From positions 186,001 through 250,000 of the forward strand of contig NZ_JABFUC010000005.1 in NCBI RefSeq assembly GCF_022341425.1: a stretch of 64,000 nt of DNA, in the 5' to 3' direction. The notes beneath the pieces were generated by a model. It saw only the letters and a list, made by a program, of their open reading frames with translations. It was not told where the DNA came from and made no database searches. Positions 47,022 through 55,883 of this stretch are shown piece by piece; position 1 is the stretch's first letter; the number at the start of each line of letters is the position of its first letter. Origin of the DNA: Billgrantia campisalis. Its GTDB lineage: Bacteria > Pseudomonadota > Gammaproteobacteria > Pseudomonadales > Halomonadaceae. Both the position numbers and the translations under genes were made by a program.

Positions 47022-49115
47022 ATGACATCCTCCTCTCCCGATTCCGCAGGCCGTCCGGCCATTCGGACGATCGGCCGCATTCAGCCCTGCGGTTGGCTGC
47101 TGGTGCTCGATGCCGAGGCGTCGAGCGTGCTGCAGGCCAGCGCCAATCTGCCCGAGCTCACCGGACTGCCGATGAGCCAGGTGCTAAGGGCCCGGCCGGC
47201 GGAGCTGCTGGGTCGGCGCCTGGCGATTCGCCTGAAACAGGAGATCAAGGGGCGCTCGCGCCTGCCGGCGCCGCTGGCGATCACGCGGCGAGTCGGCGAG
47301 GGGTCGATGAAGGTCCAGGTCAATGCCCACCGTCGAGGCGACCGGGTCATCGTCGAGATCGAGCCGCTGGGCCCCATGGGGCAGCGGCGGCTGATGGCGC
47401 TGGTCAACGAATGGCTGAGACGCATCGGAGAGGCCGAGAGCCGCGACCGGCTGTTGGATACCCTGGTGGAGGGAGTGGCCCAGCTGACCGGCCATGACCG
47501 GGTGCTGGTATGCCGGTTCGATGCCGACTGGCACGGCAAGGTGGTGGCCGAGCATCGCCATGGGCCAGTCGCCTCGCTGCTCGGGCAGCATTTCCCCGCC
47601 AGTGACTTTCCGGCCCAGGCGCGCAGCCTGATCGAGCAGAACCCGGTGCGCAGCGTGCCCGATGTCCAGGCACGCCCGGTGGAGGTCTTGGCCTACCAGG
47701 AGAACAGCGGCGCCATGAGGGACGACCTGGCGGCATGCGTGCTGCGGGCGCCTTCGCCGGAGCAGGTGAGCTATCAGGAGCATCTCGGGGTCGGGGCGAT
47801 GCTGTCGATTCCCATCCAGAGCCAGCAGGAGCTGTGGGGGCTGCTGATCGGCCACGCCATGGCCCCGGTGCCGCTGGCCCCGGCGATCCGGGAAGCCGCC
47901 CGCGCCCTGGTGCAGATGGCCGCCCAGCGGCTGTTTCTGCTGCGCGCCCGCCAGGAGGCCCGCTACCTACAGCGGGTGCAGGACAGCCGCGACTTGCTCA
48001 CCCGGGCCCGTCGGCGGCTGCCGAGTCCCGAGTCGCTGGTACAGCGCCACGGCGCCGAGTGGCTGGCGCTGTTTCGCGCCCAGGGCGTTACCCTGGTACA
48101 TCACGGGCAGCTGGTCAGCTTCGGCCAGGTGCCGTCTCTGGAGGCGCTGGACACGCTGGTGTCACGCCTGGAAGCGCAGCATACCCATGAGGGGCCCTGG
48201 TATACCGCCAATGCCGAAATGCAGGCGATGACACAGGGGCTGGCGCTGGACGGGATCTGCGGGGTGCTGGCGATTCCGCTGCGACTCAACACCCAGCGCC
48301 GCGACTGGCTGTTGCTGTTTCGTCCCGAGCAGGTCGAGACCCTCTACTGGGCGGTTCCCGGCGCCGCGGCGGGGGATCGATCCGGGTCCGCCCCCGCGCA
48401 GCCCCTGCCGGGTCGACACTCCGCCTGGCGCGAGGAGGTCAGCGGCCGCAGTATCGCCTGGGAGCGGATCGAGCGCCTGGCGGCCATGGACCTCGGCGAG
48501 GATCTGGCGCTGGCCGCCTCCGTCCACGAGATCGAGCGGCTCAATGCGCGCCTGCATCAGGAGCAGCAGGCGCTGGCCGATGCCAACCGCCGGCTCGAAC
48601 AGCTGGCCCACTTCGATTCGCTGACCGGAGTGTGGAATCGCTACCGGATCGAGCAGGCCATCGACGTCGAGCTGGCCGCTGCCGAGCGCTACGGGCGATC
48701 CTTCGCCCTGCTGCTGTTCGATGCCGACCACTTCAAGCGCATCAACGACCGCTTCGGCCATGAGATGGGGGATCGGGTGCTGCGCGAGCTGGCGCGGCGG
48801 GTCGGGCAGTCGCTGCGCGGCTGCGACCACCTGGGGCGCTGGGGCGGCGAGGAGTTCGTGGTGTTGGCCACCGAAACCGACCGCGAGGCCGCTGTCGGCC
48901 TCGGCGAGCGGCTGCGGCGGCTGATCGCCGAGGTGGCGGTCGAGGGGCTGCCGCTGTCGATCACCGCCAGCATCGGGGTGGCCTTGTGGCAGCCGGGGGA
49001 TAGCCGCAAGACGCTGGTGAAGCGCGCCGATCAGGCCATGTACCGGGCCAAGACCCTGGGGCGCGATCGGGTCTGCCTGGAGGATGGCGGCGCGGATGCG
49101 TCACCGGTGACGTGA
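47022..49115 (+). CDS. bacteriophytochrome-like GGDEF protein with degenerate chromophore pocket
   Basis: The 697-residue protein follows the PAS-GAF-PHY plan of bacteriophytochromes (PAS about 17-115, GAF 135-300, PHY 310-490) and ends in a GGDEF domain (about 530-690). IGRIQPCG matches the family IPGxIQPHG, and FPASDFPAQAR (near 193) matches PASDIPAQAR. The biliverdin-binding Cys normally upstream of the PAS domain is absent, and the pocket His in SPxHxxYLxNMGV is Gln (SPEQVSYQEHLGV). The PHY tongue is changed (PGRHSAW for PRxSF). The GGDEF part is intact (WGGEEF near 607) with an RxxD inhibitory site (RGCD). It probably makes c-di-GMP; light sensing is doubtful. No heme oxygenase gene is adjacent. 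Confidence 0.85.
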   Translation: MTSSSPDSAGRPAIRTIGRIQPCGWLLVLDAEASSVLQASANLPELTGLPMSQVLRARPAELLGRRLAIRLKQEIKGRSRLPAPLAITRRVGEGSMKVQVNAHRRGDRVIVEIEPLGPMGQRRLMALVNEWLRRIGEAESRDRLLDTLVEGVAQLTGHDRVLVCRFDADWHGKVVAEHRHGPVASLLGQHFPASDFPAQARSLIEQNPVRSVPDVQARPVEVLAYQENSGAMRDDLAACVLRAPSPEQVSYQEHLGVGAMLSIPIQSQQELWGLLIGHAMAPVPLAPAIREAARALVQMAAQRLFLLRARQEARYLQRVQDSRDLLTRARRRLPSPESLVQRHGAEWLALFRAQGVTLVHHGQLVSFGQVPSLEALDTLVSRLEAQHTHEGPWYTANAEMQAMTQGLALDGICGVLAIPLRLNTQRRDWLLLFRPEQVETLYWAVPGAAAGDRSGSAPAQPLPGRHSAWREEVSGRSIAWERIERLAAMDLGEDLALAASVHEIERLNARLHQEQQALADANRRLEQLAHFDSLTGVWNRYRIEQAIDVELAAAERYGRSFALLLFDADHFKRINDRFGHEMGDRVLRELARRVGQSLRGCDHLGRWGGEEFVVLATETDREAAVGLGERLRRLIAEVAVEGLPLSITASIGVALWQPGDSRKTLVKRADQAMYRAKTLGRDRVCLEDGGADASPVT

Positions 49116-49150
49116 GTCCAGCCCCGGCCGACTTGGCCCACCGTGCCGGC

Positions 49151-50935
49151 TTACAGCCAGTGGGCGGCGAAGCTGTCGGCGTCCACCGGCCGGCCGAAGT
49201 AGAAACCCTGCACGCCGCTGCAGCCCAGCGCCTTGAGCGCCTCGGCCTGGTCGTGGGTCTCGACGCCCTCGGCGACGGTCCGCATGCCCAGGGTCTGGGC
49301 CATGGCGATGATGGTGGCGACGATGGCGCGGTCGTGGCTGCTCTCGAGCATGTCCTGCACGAAGGACATGTCGATCTTCAGGGTGTCGGCGGCGAAGCGC
49401 TTGAGGTAGGTCAGCGACGAGTAGCCGGTGCCGAAGTCATCGATCGCCATGCCGAAGCCGGCGGCGCGGAGGGCGCGGGTAATGCTGACGGTTTGATCCG
49501 GGTTGCGCATCAGCCCGCTCTCGGTCAGCTCCAGGCCGATGCGCCCGGGAGCCACCCGCGCGGTCAGGCGCTGGACATGCTCGGCCAGCTGGGGATCGTC
49601 CATCTGCTGAGCCGAGACGTTGACGCATAGCCGCCCCGGGAACGCCTTGCCCTGGGCCTCCCAGCGCTCCAGCTGGCGGCAGGCGGCGTCCAGCACCCAG
49701 TCGCCGAGCCGGCCAATCAGCCCCTGCTCCTCGGCCAGGGGAATGAAATCGCCGGGGCTCACCCAGCCCAGGGTGTCGTCCTGCCAGCGGCACAGGGCCT
49801 CGGCGCCGATCAACTTGCCGCTTACCAGGCAGAACTGGGGCTGGAAGTGCAGCGACAGCCCATTGCGGGCGAGGGCGTCGATGAAGCGCACCTGGAGGAC
49901 TTCGCGTTGGTACAGCTCATCGGCCATGCTGGGGCTGAAGAAGCGCGTGCGATCACCGCTGCGTTTGGCATGATTGAGCGCGATGCTGGCATGCTGGAAC
50001 AGCGACTGGGCATCCTCGGCATCGCTGGGAAACAGCGCCGCACCGGCGCTGGCGGCAATCGCAAAGCGACGCTCGGCGATCGGGATCGGCGGTGAAAGGC
50101 TGCGTCGATAGCGCTCGATGGCGCCGGCCATGGCGGCTGGGTCGGTGTCCATCAGCAGCACCATGAACTCGTCTCCCCCGAGGCGGGCGACGAACTCGCC
50201 GGGGGCCGTGACGGCGCCGAAGCGCGCGGCGATCGCGGCCAGCAGGCGGTCGCCCAGCGCATGGCCCTGGGTATCGTTGATCTGCCGGAAGCGCTGCAGA
50301 TCGAGATAGACCAGGCCCAGGGCGCTGCCCTGCCGGCTGGCGCGGTCGAAGCTGTCGTTGAGCCGCTCCATGAAGTGGCGGCGGTTGGGCAGCCCGGTCA
50401 CGCTGTCCCAGAAGGCCAGCTGTTCGATGCGGTGATGGCTGCTGCGCCTTTCCCGCTCCGCCGCCTGGCGGGCCAGCTCGGCCCCGGCCTGGGCGGCGGC
50501 GATGCGCAACACCTCCGGGGCATAGTCGGCCAGCGCCAGCGGTTGGCTGTCGAGGATCGCCATCAGCCCCAACAGCTGGCCGTCCGGCGCCTTGATCGGC
50601 ACCCCCATGTAGCTGGTCACCCCCATCTCCCGCAGCAGCGGGTCGTCGGGAAAGCGCGCGCAGACGTTATCCGGGTAGTGGCAGGCTTGGTCATCCAACA
50701 CATGGGCGCAGGGGGTGCCCGCCAGCGGGTAGGTCACCGCGGGCTGCAGTTGTCCCTGCGACCAGCCGGCCACGGTGCGCAGCGTCTCACCGTCGGGCAG
50801 CAGCTCGGCGATCAGCGCATGCTCCGCCTCGAAGATGGCGGCAAGGCGCTCGACCAGCAGATCGAACACCCGGGGGGTGCCGGTGCTGCCCAAGCTGTCG
50901 GCCAGCAGGCGAAAGGCGTCTTCGGGGGCCATCAT
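49151..50935 (-). CDS. GAF-GGDEF-EAL c-di-GMP protein
   Basis: The 594-residue cytoplasmic protein has a GAF sensor (about 20-160; TPCAHVLDDQACHYPDNVCARF, YMGVPIKAPDGQLLGLMAI), a GGDEF domain (about 175-340; ARLGGDEFMVLL) and an EAL domain (about 350-590; GAEALCRWQ, LELTESGLMR, IDDFGTGYSSLTYLKRF, KIDMSFVQDM, VAEGVET). Both active-site signatures look intact, so it could make or break c-di-GMP; such dual proteins usually have one dominant activity. It converges on the phytochrome-like gene and is divergent from the next GGDEF/EAL gene. Two adjacent ATGs begin the frame. Confidence 0.9.
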   Translation of the reverse strand: MMAPEDAFRLLADSLGSTGTPRVFDLLVERLAAIFEAEHALIAELLPDGETLRTVAGWSQGQLQPAVTYPLAGTPCAHVLDDQACHYPDNVCARFPDDPLLREMGVTSYMGVPIKAPDGQLLGLMAILDSQPLALADYAPEVLRIAAAQAGAELARQAAERERRSSHHRIEQLAFWDSVTGLPNRRHFMERLNDSFDRASRQGSALGLVYLDLQRFRQINDTQGHALGDRLLAAIAARFGAVTAPGEFVARLGGDEFMVLLMDTDPAAMAGAIERYRRSLSPPIPIAERRFAIAASAGAALFPSDAEDAQSLFQHASIALNHAKRSGDRTRFFSPSMADELYQREVLQVRFIDALARNGLSLHFQPQFCLVSGKLIGAEALCRWQDDTLGWVSPGDFIPLAEEQGLIGRLGDWVLDAACRQLERWEAQGKAFPGRLCVNVSAQQMDDPQLAEHVQRLTARVAPGRIGLELTESGLMRNPDQTVSITRALRAAGFGMAIDDFGTGYSSLTYLKRFAADTLKIDMSFVQDMLESSHDRAIVATIIAMAQTLGMRTVAEGVETHDQAEALKALGCSGVQGFYFGRPVDADSFAAHWL

Positions 50936-51163
50936 TGGCGACGGGCGGCTCCTGTTGCAGGCCGGTTAGAACGGTAAGCGTATCAGCAAAATATGCCCGA
51001 AGCGGCATCGGGTTGCCAGTGTCGCGTGGCCGGCGTTCGCCCATCGCCACCCAGTATCGCGGCGGTTTGACCCCGGACAATGCAGAAGTTGGCGTGAAAC
51101 GGCATAGTAATGCACCTGTATCAGGGCGTTGACTGCGTCAGCATCTGCCATGCGAATGGCAGC

Positions 51164-51169
51164 TATACT
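51164..51169 (+). promoter_or_regulatory. candidate -10 box for the PAS-GGDEF-EAL gene
   Basis: TATACT at 51164-51169 follows a small dyad GCCAT-GCGA-ATGGC (51147-51160) placed where a -35 box would be. No consensus -35 is seen; the dyad may bind an activator. Confidence 0.4.
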
Positions 51170-51174
51170 ACGAC

Positions 51175-51198
51175 AACGAAAAAGATAACGATAAAGAT
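51175..51198 (+). repeat. 12-bp tandem duplication in the leader
   Basis: AACGAAAAAGAT (51175-51186) is followed directly by AACGATAAAGAT (51187-51198), one mismatch apart, 20 bp upstream of the start codon and just before the AGGGAG ribosome site. Confidence 0.75.
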
Positions 51199-51217
51199 CA
51201 CGACATAGGGAGATGCC

Positions 51218-53125
51218 ATGGCGCGACGCTGGGCGGCGCTGAGGTCTGCCGGGCGCCACCTGGGCCCGCTGGTGGTGGCTCTGCTGCTGGCGCTGGCGAG
51301 CTGGCAGCAGCAGGTCTGGCCGCTTGTGGCCGCTGCTACCCTGCTGGGGCTGCTGGTCCTGGCGCTGGTGGTTCATCAGTGGGCGCTGTGGCGCGCCGGG
51401 CAGCGGCACGACGTGCCCCGATCCGCCCTCGAGGAGGCCAACCAGGGGATTGCCGCCATGGCCTTCGAGACCCACCTGGGCATGATCATCACCGATGCCC
51501 AGGGTGCCATCCTCAAGGTGAATCGCACCTTCACCGCCATCACCGGCTATACCCAGGAGGAGGTGGTCGGCAGGAATCCGCGAATGTGGAGTTCCGGCAA
51601 GCATGATGCGCGCTTCTATCAGCGCATGTGGCAGACCGTCCACGACACCGGCAGCTGGCAGGGCGAGATCTGGAACCGGCGCAAGGATGGCGAGTTGTAC
51701 CTTCAATGGTTGACCATCAGCGCGGTCAAAAGCGAGCGCGGCGAGGTGACCCACTTCGTCGCGACCCTGACCGATATCACCCAGCGCCGACACACCGAAG
51801 AGCAGGTGTATCAGCTGGCCTTCTACGACCCCCTCACCGGTCTGCCCAATCGCCGCCTGCTGCTCGACCGCCTCAAGTCCGCGCTCAAGGCGAGCCATCG
51901 CAGCGCCCAGTTCGGCGCGCTGATGTTCATCGATCTGGACAACTTCAAGGTGATCAACGACACCCAGGGCCATCAGCAGGGCGATGAGCTGCTGTGCCAG
52001 GTTGCCCGCCGGCTGACCTCGGTGCTGCGCGAGACCGATACCGTGGCGCGGCTGGGAGGCGACGAGTTCGTGGTGATGCTCACCGACCTGGGCGAGGCGT
52101 CGCTGAAGGCGGCCCAGGTCGCGGAACGGGTCGCAGAGAAGCTGCTGGCCGCCCTCGAGGAGTCCCACAAGGTGGGGGAGCAGCGTTTTACGGTGAGCGG
52201 CAGCCTGGGCATCACCCTGTTCACCGATCACGGCAGTCGCGCCGATGAGATCATGCAGCAGGCCGACCTGGCCATGTACCAGGCCAAGGCCGCCGGGCGC
52301 AATACGTTGCGCTTCTACGACCCCGAGATGCAGGCCGTCGTGATCGAGCGGGCCACCCTGGAGGCCGATCTGCGCCAGGTCATCGAGCGCGAGGAATTGA
52401 GCCTGCACTACCAGCCTCAGGTGGACAGCGAAGGGGGAATCGTCGGCGTGGAGGCGCTGCTGCGCTGGGAGCACCCCTCCCGCGGCCAGGTCTCCCCCGG
52501 GGTCTTCATTCCCCTGGCCGAGGAGACGCGCATGATACTGCCCATCGGCCGTTGGGTGCTCCATGAGGCCTGTCGGCAGCTGGTCGCCTGGCAGGGCGAC
52601 CCGCACAAGCGTCGGCTCCGGGTGGCGGTAAACGTCAGCGTGCAGCAGTTCTCGGCGGTGGACTTCGTCGATCAAGTGGAGCGCATCCTGGCCGAAACCG
52701 GTGCACCGGCCGAGCAGCTGGAGCTCGAGGTCACCGAGTCGCTGCTGATGCATGACCCGGAGGAGACCCGCGACAAGATATTGCGTTTGCGCCAGCGCGG
52801 CATCGGCTTCGCCCTGGATGACTTCGGCACCGGCTACTCGTCGCTGGCCTACCTGCGCCGACTGCCCCTCGATCGGCTCAAGATCGACAAGTCGTTCATC
52901 CGCGATGTGCACCAGGACCCCACCAATGCCGCCATCGTCGAGGCGATCATCACCCTGAGCAACACCCTGTCGCTGGCTATCCTGGCCGAAGGCGTCGAGA
53001 CCGAGGCCGAGCGCCAGTGGCTGGAGGCCCACGACTGCCGGTTCTATCAAGGATTTCTGTATGGCCGGCCGGCGCCTGTGTCGACCCTGGCCCTGGATCG
53101 GCTGCCGGGCACCGCCTTACGCTAG
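51218..53125 (+). CDS. membrane-anchored PAS-GGDEF-EAL protein
   Basis: The 635-residue protein has two N-terminal membrane helices (about 15-30 and 36-55) with little between, then a PAS domain (about 85-200; ITGYTQEEVVGRNPRMWSSG), GGDEF (about 205-370; ARLGGDEFVVML, near 285) and EAL (about 380-625; GVEALLRWEHPSRG, EVTESLLM, LDDFGTGYSSLAYLRRLP, KIDKSFI, LAEGVETEAE). Both signatures are complete. AGGGAGA lies 6 nt before the ATG. The GGDEF and EAL parts read much like those of the 1229-residue protein at 22.7 kb, which also has PAS input. Confidence 0.92.
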   Translation: MARRWAALRSAGRHLGPLVVALLLALASWQQQVWPLVAAATLLGLLVLALVVHQWALWRAGQRHDVPRSALEEANQGIAAMAFETHLGMIITDAQGAILKVNRTFTAITGYTQEEVVGRNPRMWSSGKHDARFYQRMWQTVHDTGSWQGEIWNRRKDGELYLQWLTISAVKSERGEVTHFVATLTDITQRRHTEEQVYQLAFYDPLTGLPNRRLLLDRLKSALKASHRSAQFGALMFIDLDNFKVINDTQGHQQGDELLCQVARRLTSVLRETDTVARLGGDEFVVMLTDLGEASLKAAQVAERVAEKLLAALEESHKVGEQRFTVSGSLGITLFTDHGSRADEIMQQADLAMYQAKAAGRNTLRFYDPEMQAVVIERATLEADLRQVIEREELSLHYQPQVDSEGGIVGVEALLRWEHPSRGQVSPGVFIPLAEETRMILPIGRWVLHEACRQLVAWQGDPHKRRLRVAVNVSVQQFSAVDFVDQVERILAETGAPAEQLELEVTESLLMHDPEETRDKILRLRQRGIGFALDDFGTGYSSLAYLRRLPLDRLKIDKSFIRDVHQDPTNAAIVEAIITLSNTLSLAILAEGVETEAERQWLEAHDCRFYQGFLYGRPAPVSTLALDRLPGTALR

Positions 53126-53159
53126 CCTTAAGGGGCATCAGGGGCTTTGAGATGAACGC

Positions 53160-53181
53160 AAAAGGCGGCCCGCGGGCCGCC
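53160..53181 (-). terminator. convergent hairpin terminator
   Basis: GGCGGCCC-GC-GGGCCGCC (53164-53181) is preceded on the plus strand by AAAA (53160-53163), so it reads as stem plus TTTT for the minus-strand BCCT gene. It lies 40 bp past that gene's stop and may act for both directions. Confidence 0.75.
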
Positions 53182-53220
53182 TCGTCAGTCTTGCGTTTAG
53201 GTCTTGTGGGGGCGTTGTGG

Positions 53221-54876
53221 CTATACCGCCCTGGGCTCGCTCATCAGCCCCTTGACGATGGCGTAGCAGGCCACCAGCAGCACCAGGGTGAAGGGTAGGC
53301 CGGTGGTGATCACCGCCGTCTGCAGGGCCGCCAGGCCGCCGCCCAGCAGCAGGGCGATGGCGATGGCCCCTTCGATGATCGCCCAGAAGAGGCGCTGTGG
53401 CTTGGGCGCATCGACCTTGCCGCCGGCGGTGATGGAGTCGATCACCAGCGAACCGGAGTCCGAGGAGGTGATGAAGAACACCATCACCAGCACGATGGCG
53501 ATGAAGGAGGTGATCTCGGTCAGCGGCAGGCCCCCCAGCATGATGAACAGGGCATCGGCATCCCCTTCGAAAGTGCCGGCCAGGAACTGCTGGATGCCGG
53601 CGGTACCGAAAGAGGTCATCCAAAGCACCGACACCAGCGACGGAACCAGCAGCACGGCGATTAGGAACTCGCGCACGGTGCGCCCGCGCGAGACCCGGGC
53701 AATGAACATACCGACGAACGGTGACCAGGAGATCCACCACGCCCAGTAGAAGGCGGTCCAGCCCTGGCTGAAGTTGGCATCCTCACGGCCGAAGGGATTG
53801 GAGAGGCCGGGCAGATTGACGAGGTAGGACATCAGGTTCTGGAAGAAGCCGGTGGCGATCATCAGCGTCGGGCCGACGATGATCACGAACAGCAGCAGCA
53901 GGAAGGCCAGCCCCATGTTGAGCTTGGAGAGCTGCTGCACGCCCTTGTCGACGCCCAGAAAGATCGAGCCCATGGCGACCACGGTGATACCCATGATCAG
54001 CAGCACCATGGTGGTGTTGGTGTCGGGAATGCCGAACAGGTCATTGAGGCCGCTGGTGGCCTGCTGGGCGCCGAGCCCCAGCGAAGTGGCCAGGCCGAAC
54101 AGGGTAGCGAATACCGCCAGGATATCGATCACATGGCCCGGCCAGCCCCAGACGCGCTCCCCCAGGACGGGGTAGAAGATCGAGCGCATGGTGAGCGGCA
54201 GGCCCTTGTTGAAGGAGAACAGCGCCAGCGCCAGCGCCACCACGGCGTAGATTGCCCAGGGATGCAGGCCCCAGTGGAAGATGGTGGCGGCCATGCCCAG
54301 CGCAATTGCCGCTTGTTCGTTACCCTCGGCAGCGCCCAGCGGCGACCAGTCCGTCCGTGCGCCGTTCTCGGTGGCGATGCCGCCCAGGGCCGACTGGAAG
54401 TGGTCCATGGGCTCGGAGACGCCAAAGTACATCAGGCCGATGCCCATCCCCGCGGCAAAAAGCATCGAGAACCAGCCCAGATAGCTGAAGTCCGGCTTGG
54501 CCTCGGCCCCCCCGATGCGCACCTTCCCCAGGGGCGTGAAGATCAGCACGATGGAGAGAATCACGAAGATATTGGCCGCCAGCAGGAAGAACCAGGCCAT
54601 GTTGACCGTCAGGAAGCTGAAGCCGACGTTGAAGATCGGTTCGATCTGATCCTGCAGCGCCAGGGCGATGACCACGAAGAACAGGATCACTATCGACGAG
54701 ATCGTGAAGACCTTGCCGTGCAGGTCGAGGTTGATCCCCATGGGGCTAGCGGTGATGTTGTCCTGGCCGATCACGTAGTCGGTATCGATCAGGTCGGCGG
54801 CCCCTTCCGGGGCCGGTATCCCTTCCGAGGATTTGTTGGCCTCAGGGTTATTGTCGTCGTGAGGATGCTTGTCCAC
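53221..54876 (-). CDS. BCCT-family betaine/choline/carnitine-type transporter
   Basis: BCCT carriers import quaternary-ammonium osmolytes with Na+ or H+. The 551-residue protein has a hydrophilic N-terminus (~45 residues), twelve membrane segments and the glycine-rich TM3-type motif FAAGMGIGLMYFGVSEPM, whose Gly-Met-Gly-Ile-Gly form is that of the Na+-coupled members. WTAFYWAWWISWSPFVGMFIARVSRGRTVRE is the substrate-site helix with its tryptophan box. The C-terminal tail is short, without the long osmosensing tail of BetP. A Usp gene lies just upstream on the same strand. Glycine betaine is a likely but unproven substrate. Confidence 0.92.
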   Translation of the reverse strand: MDKHPHDDNNPEANKSSEGIPAPEGAADLIDTDYVIGQDNITASPMGINLDLHGKVFTISSIVILFFVVIALALQDQIEPIFNVGFSFLTVNMAWFFLLAANIFVILSIVLIFTPLGKVRIGGAEAKPDFSYLGWFSMLFAAGMGIGLMYFGVSEPMDHFQSALGGIATENGARTDWSPLGAAEGNEQAAIALGMAATIFHWGLHPWAIYAVVALALALFSFNKGLPLTMRSIFYPVLGERVWGWPGHVIDILAVFATLFGLATSLGLGAQQATSGLNDLFGIPDTNTTMVLLIMGITVVAMGSIFLGVDKGVQQLSKLNMGLAFLLLLFVIIVGPTLMIATGFFQNLMSYLVNLPGLSNPFGREDANFSQGWTAFYWAWWISWSPFVGMFIARVSRGRTVREFLIAVLLVPSLVSVLWMTSFGTAGIQQFLAGTFEGDADALFIMLGGLPLTEITSFIAIVLVMVFFITSSDSGSLVIDSITAGGKVDAPKPQRLFWAIIEGAIAIALLLGGGLAALQTAVITTGLPFTLVLLVACYAIVKGLMSEPRAV

Positions 54877-54929
54877 TTGACGTTCTCCCTTTGCTTGACG
54901 TCTGAATTATTGGCGTGTGGCGATAGGGC

Positions 54930-55355
54930 TCAGTCTGGCTTGGGTCTGACCAGGAACACCGAGACATCGGTATGGGTGGCGATCTTGCCACCGTGGGAAG
55001 ACATGATGACGTCCAGGTGCTTCGGCGGATGGGTCGGCATCACCACCAGATCGGCGCCCACGTCCTTGATGGCCTGGATCAGCAGGTCGTCCAGATTGGC
55101 CACCGGGTCCGCGCTGTGCACGGTCTGCGCGCTGACCGGTTGACCATGCACCTGGGCTCGCTGCTGGGCAAAGGCCTCCAACTTCTTCTGAAACTCCTCC
55201 GGGGTACGGGCCACGCTGCTGGGGGTGCTGGAGGTCACGCCGACATAGCAGACCTCGGCATCATAGTGGCGGGCCAGGTCGGCGACCGCCGCCAGGGAGG
55301 GCTCGATGACCTCGATATGCGCCAGGTCGATCGGCACCATGATTTTGCTGAACAT
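54930..55355 (-). CDS. universal stress protein (UspA family), altered nucleotide loop
   Basis: The 141-residue protein fits one Usp domain: KIMVPIDLAHIEVIEPSLAAVADLA at the start and VGADLVVMPTHP..DVSVFLVRP at the end. The usual ATP-binding G-2X-G-9X-G-S/T motif is replaced by HPPKHLDVIMSSHGGKI, so ATP binding is doubtful. It starts about 50 bp upstream of the BCCT gene on the same strand and is probably co-transcribed with it. In Halomonas elongata a Usp protein (TeaD) controls an ectoine transporter, and a similar partner role is possible here. Confidence 0.88.
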   Translation of the reverse strand: MFSKIMVPIDLAHIEVIEPSLAAVADLARHYDAEVCYVGVTSSTPSSVARTPEEFQKKLEAFAQQRAQVHGQPVSAQTVHSADPVANLDDLLIQAIKDVGADLVVMPTHPPKHLDVIMSSHGGKIATHTDVSVFLVRPKPD

Positions 55356-55883
55356 ACTCGACTCCTCTTTTCGCTGTGCAGCGACCAGCGTCTTGCTCTA
55401 GGGGCGCGCAGTAACCTGTACGCCTTCATCCTTGAGTGTGGCGATTTTGTCGAACTCTTCCAGTGGAGGCCTCGGCCCGCTGTCAACGGATGCCCTTGAG
55501 CATGGCCCGGCAGCTGTCGCCGATCACCGACGCCGATTGTACATGATGAAACACTTTGATTCCGAATGGGTTTAAACGCCTGTTCATAGCCTGTCGGTGC
55601 CACTGACGCTGGCCGCTGCTGGCGTGCCGATGCCCGTCGCCGGCGCCCGTCGACTAGGGGCAACACCCGGCAGGCGGTGCAAGGGGGCAGGCAGGAGTCA
55701 GTGTGACACCCCTGTCCCATGTGTCAGTTTTCACCAACGCCCGGTGGCGGGGTAGGGGATGCTCGGGCAAGGCGGAGTTTTTTCAACTGGCTGATGTTAA
55801 GTGTATTTTATGATTATTTGGCATGATTGGCATGCCGGCTGCAACGTCCTGAGTGAACATGACTGACTCAGGGAGACCGCCAG
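55356..55883. other. 528-bp gap between Usp and the lipoprotein gene
   Basis: No convincing gene is seen. The region should hold divergent promoters for the Usp-BCCT pair and the lipoprotein gene. Visible landmarks are an inverted repeat TGACAC-N11-GTGTCA (55704-55726), an AT-rich stretch at 55773-55822 including a T6 run and TATTTTATGATTAT, and TTGTACATGATG near 55537. None gives a full promoter match. Confidence 0.5.
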
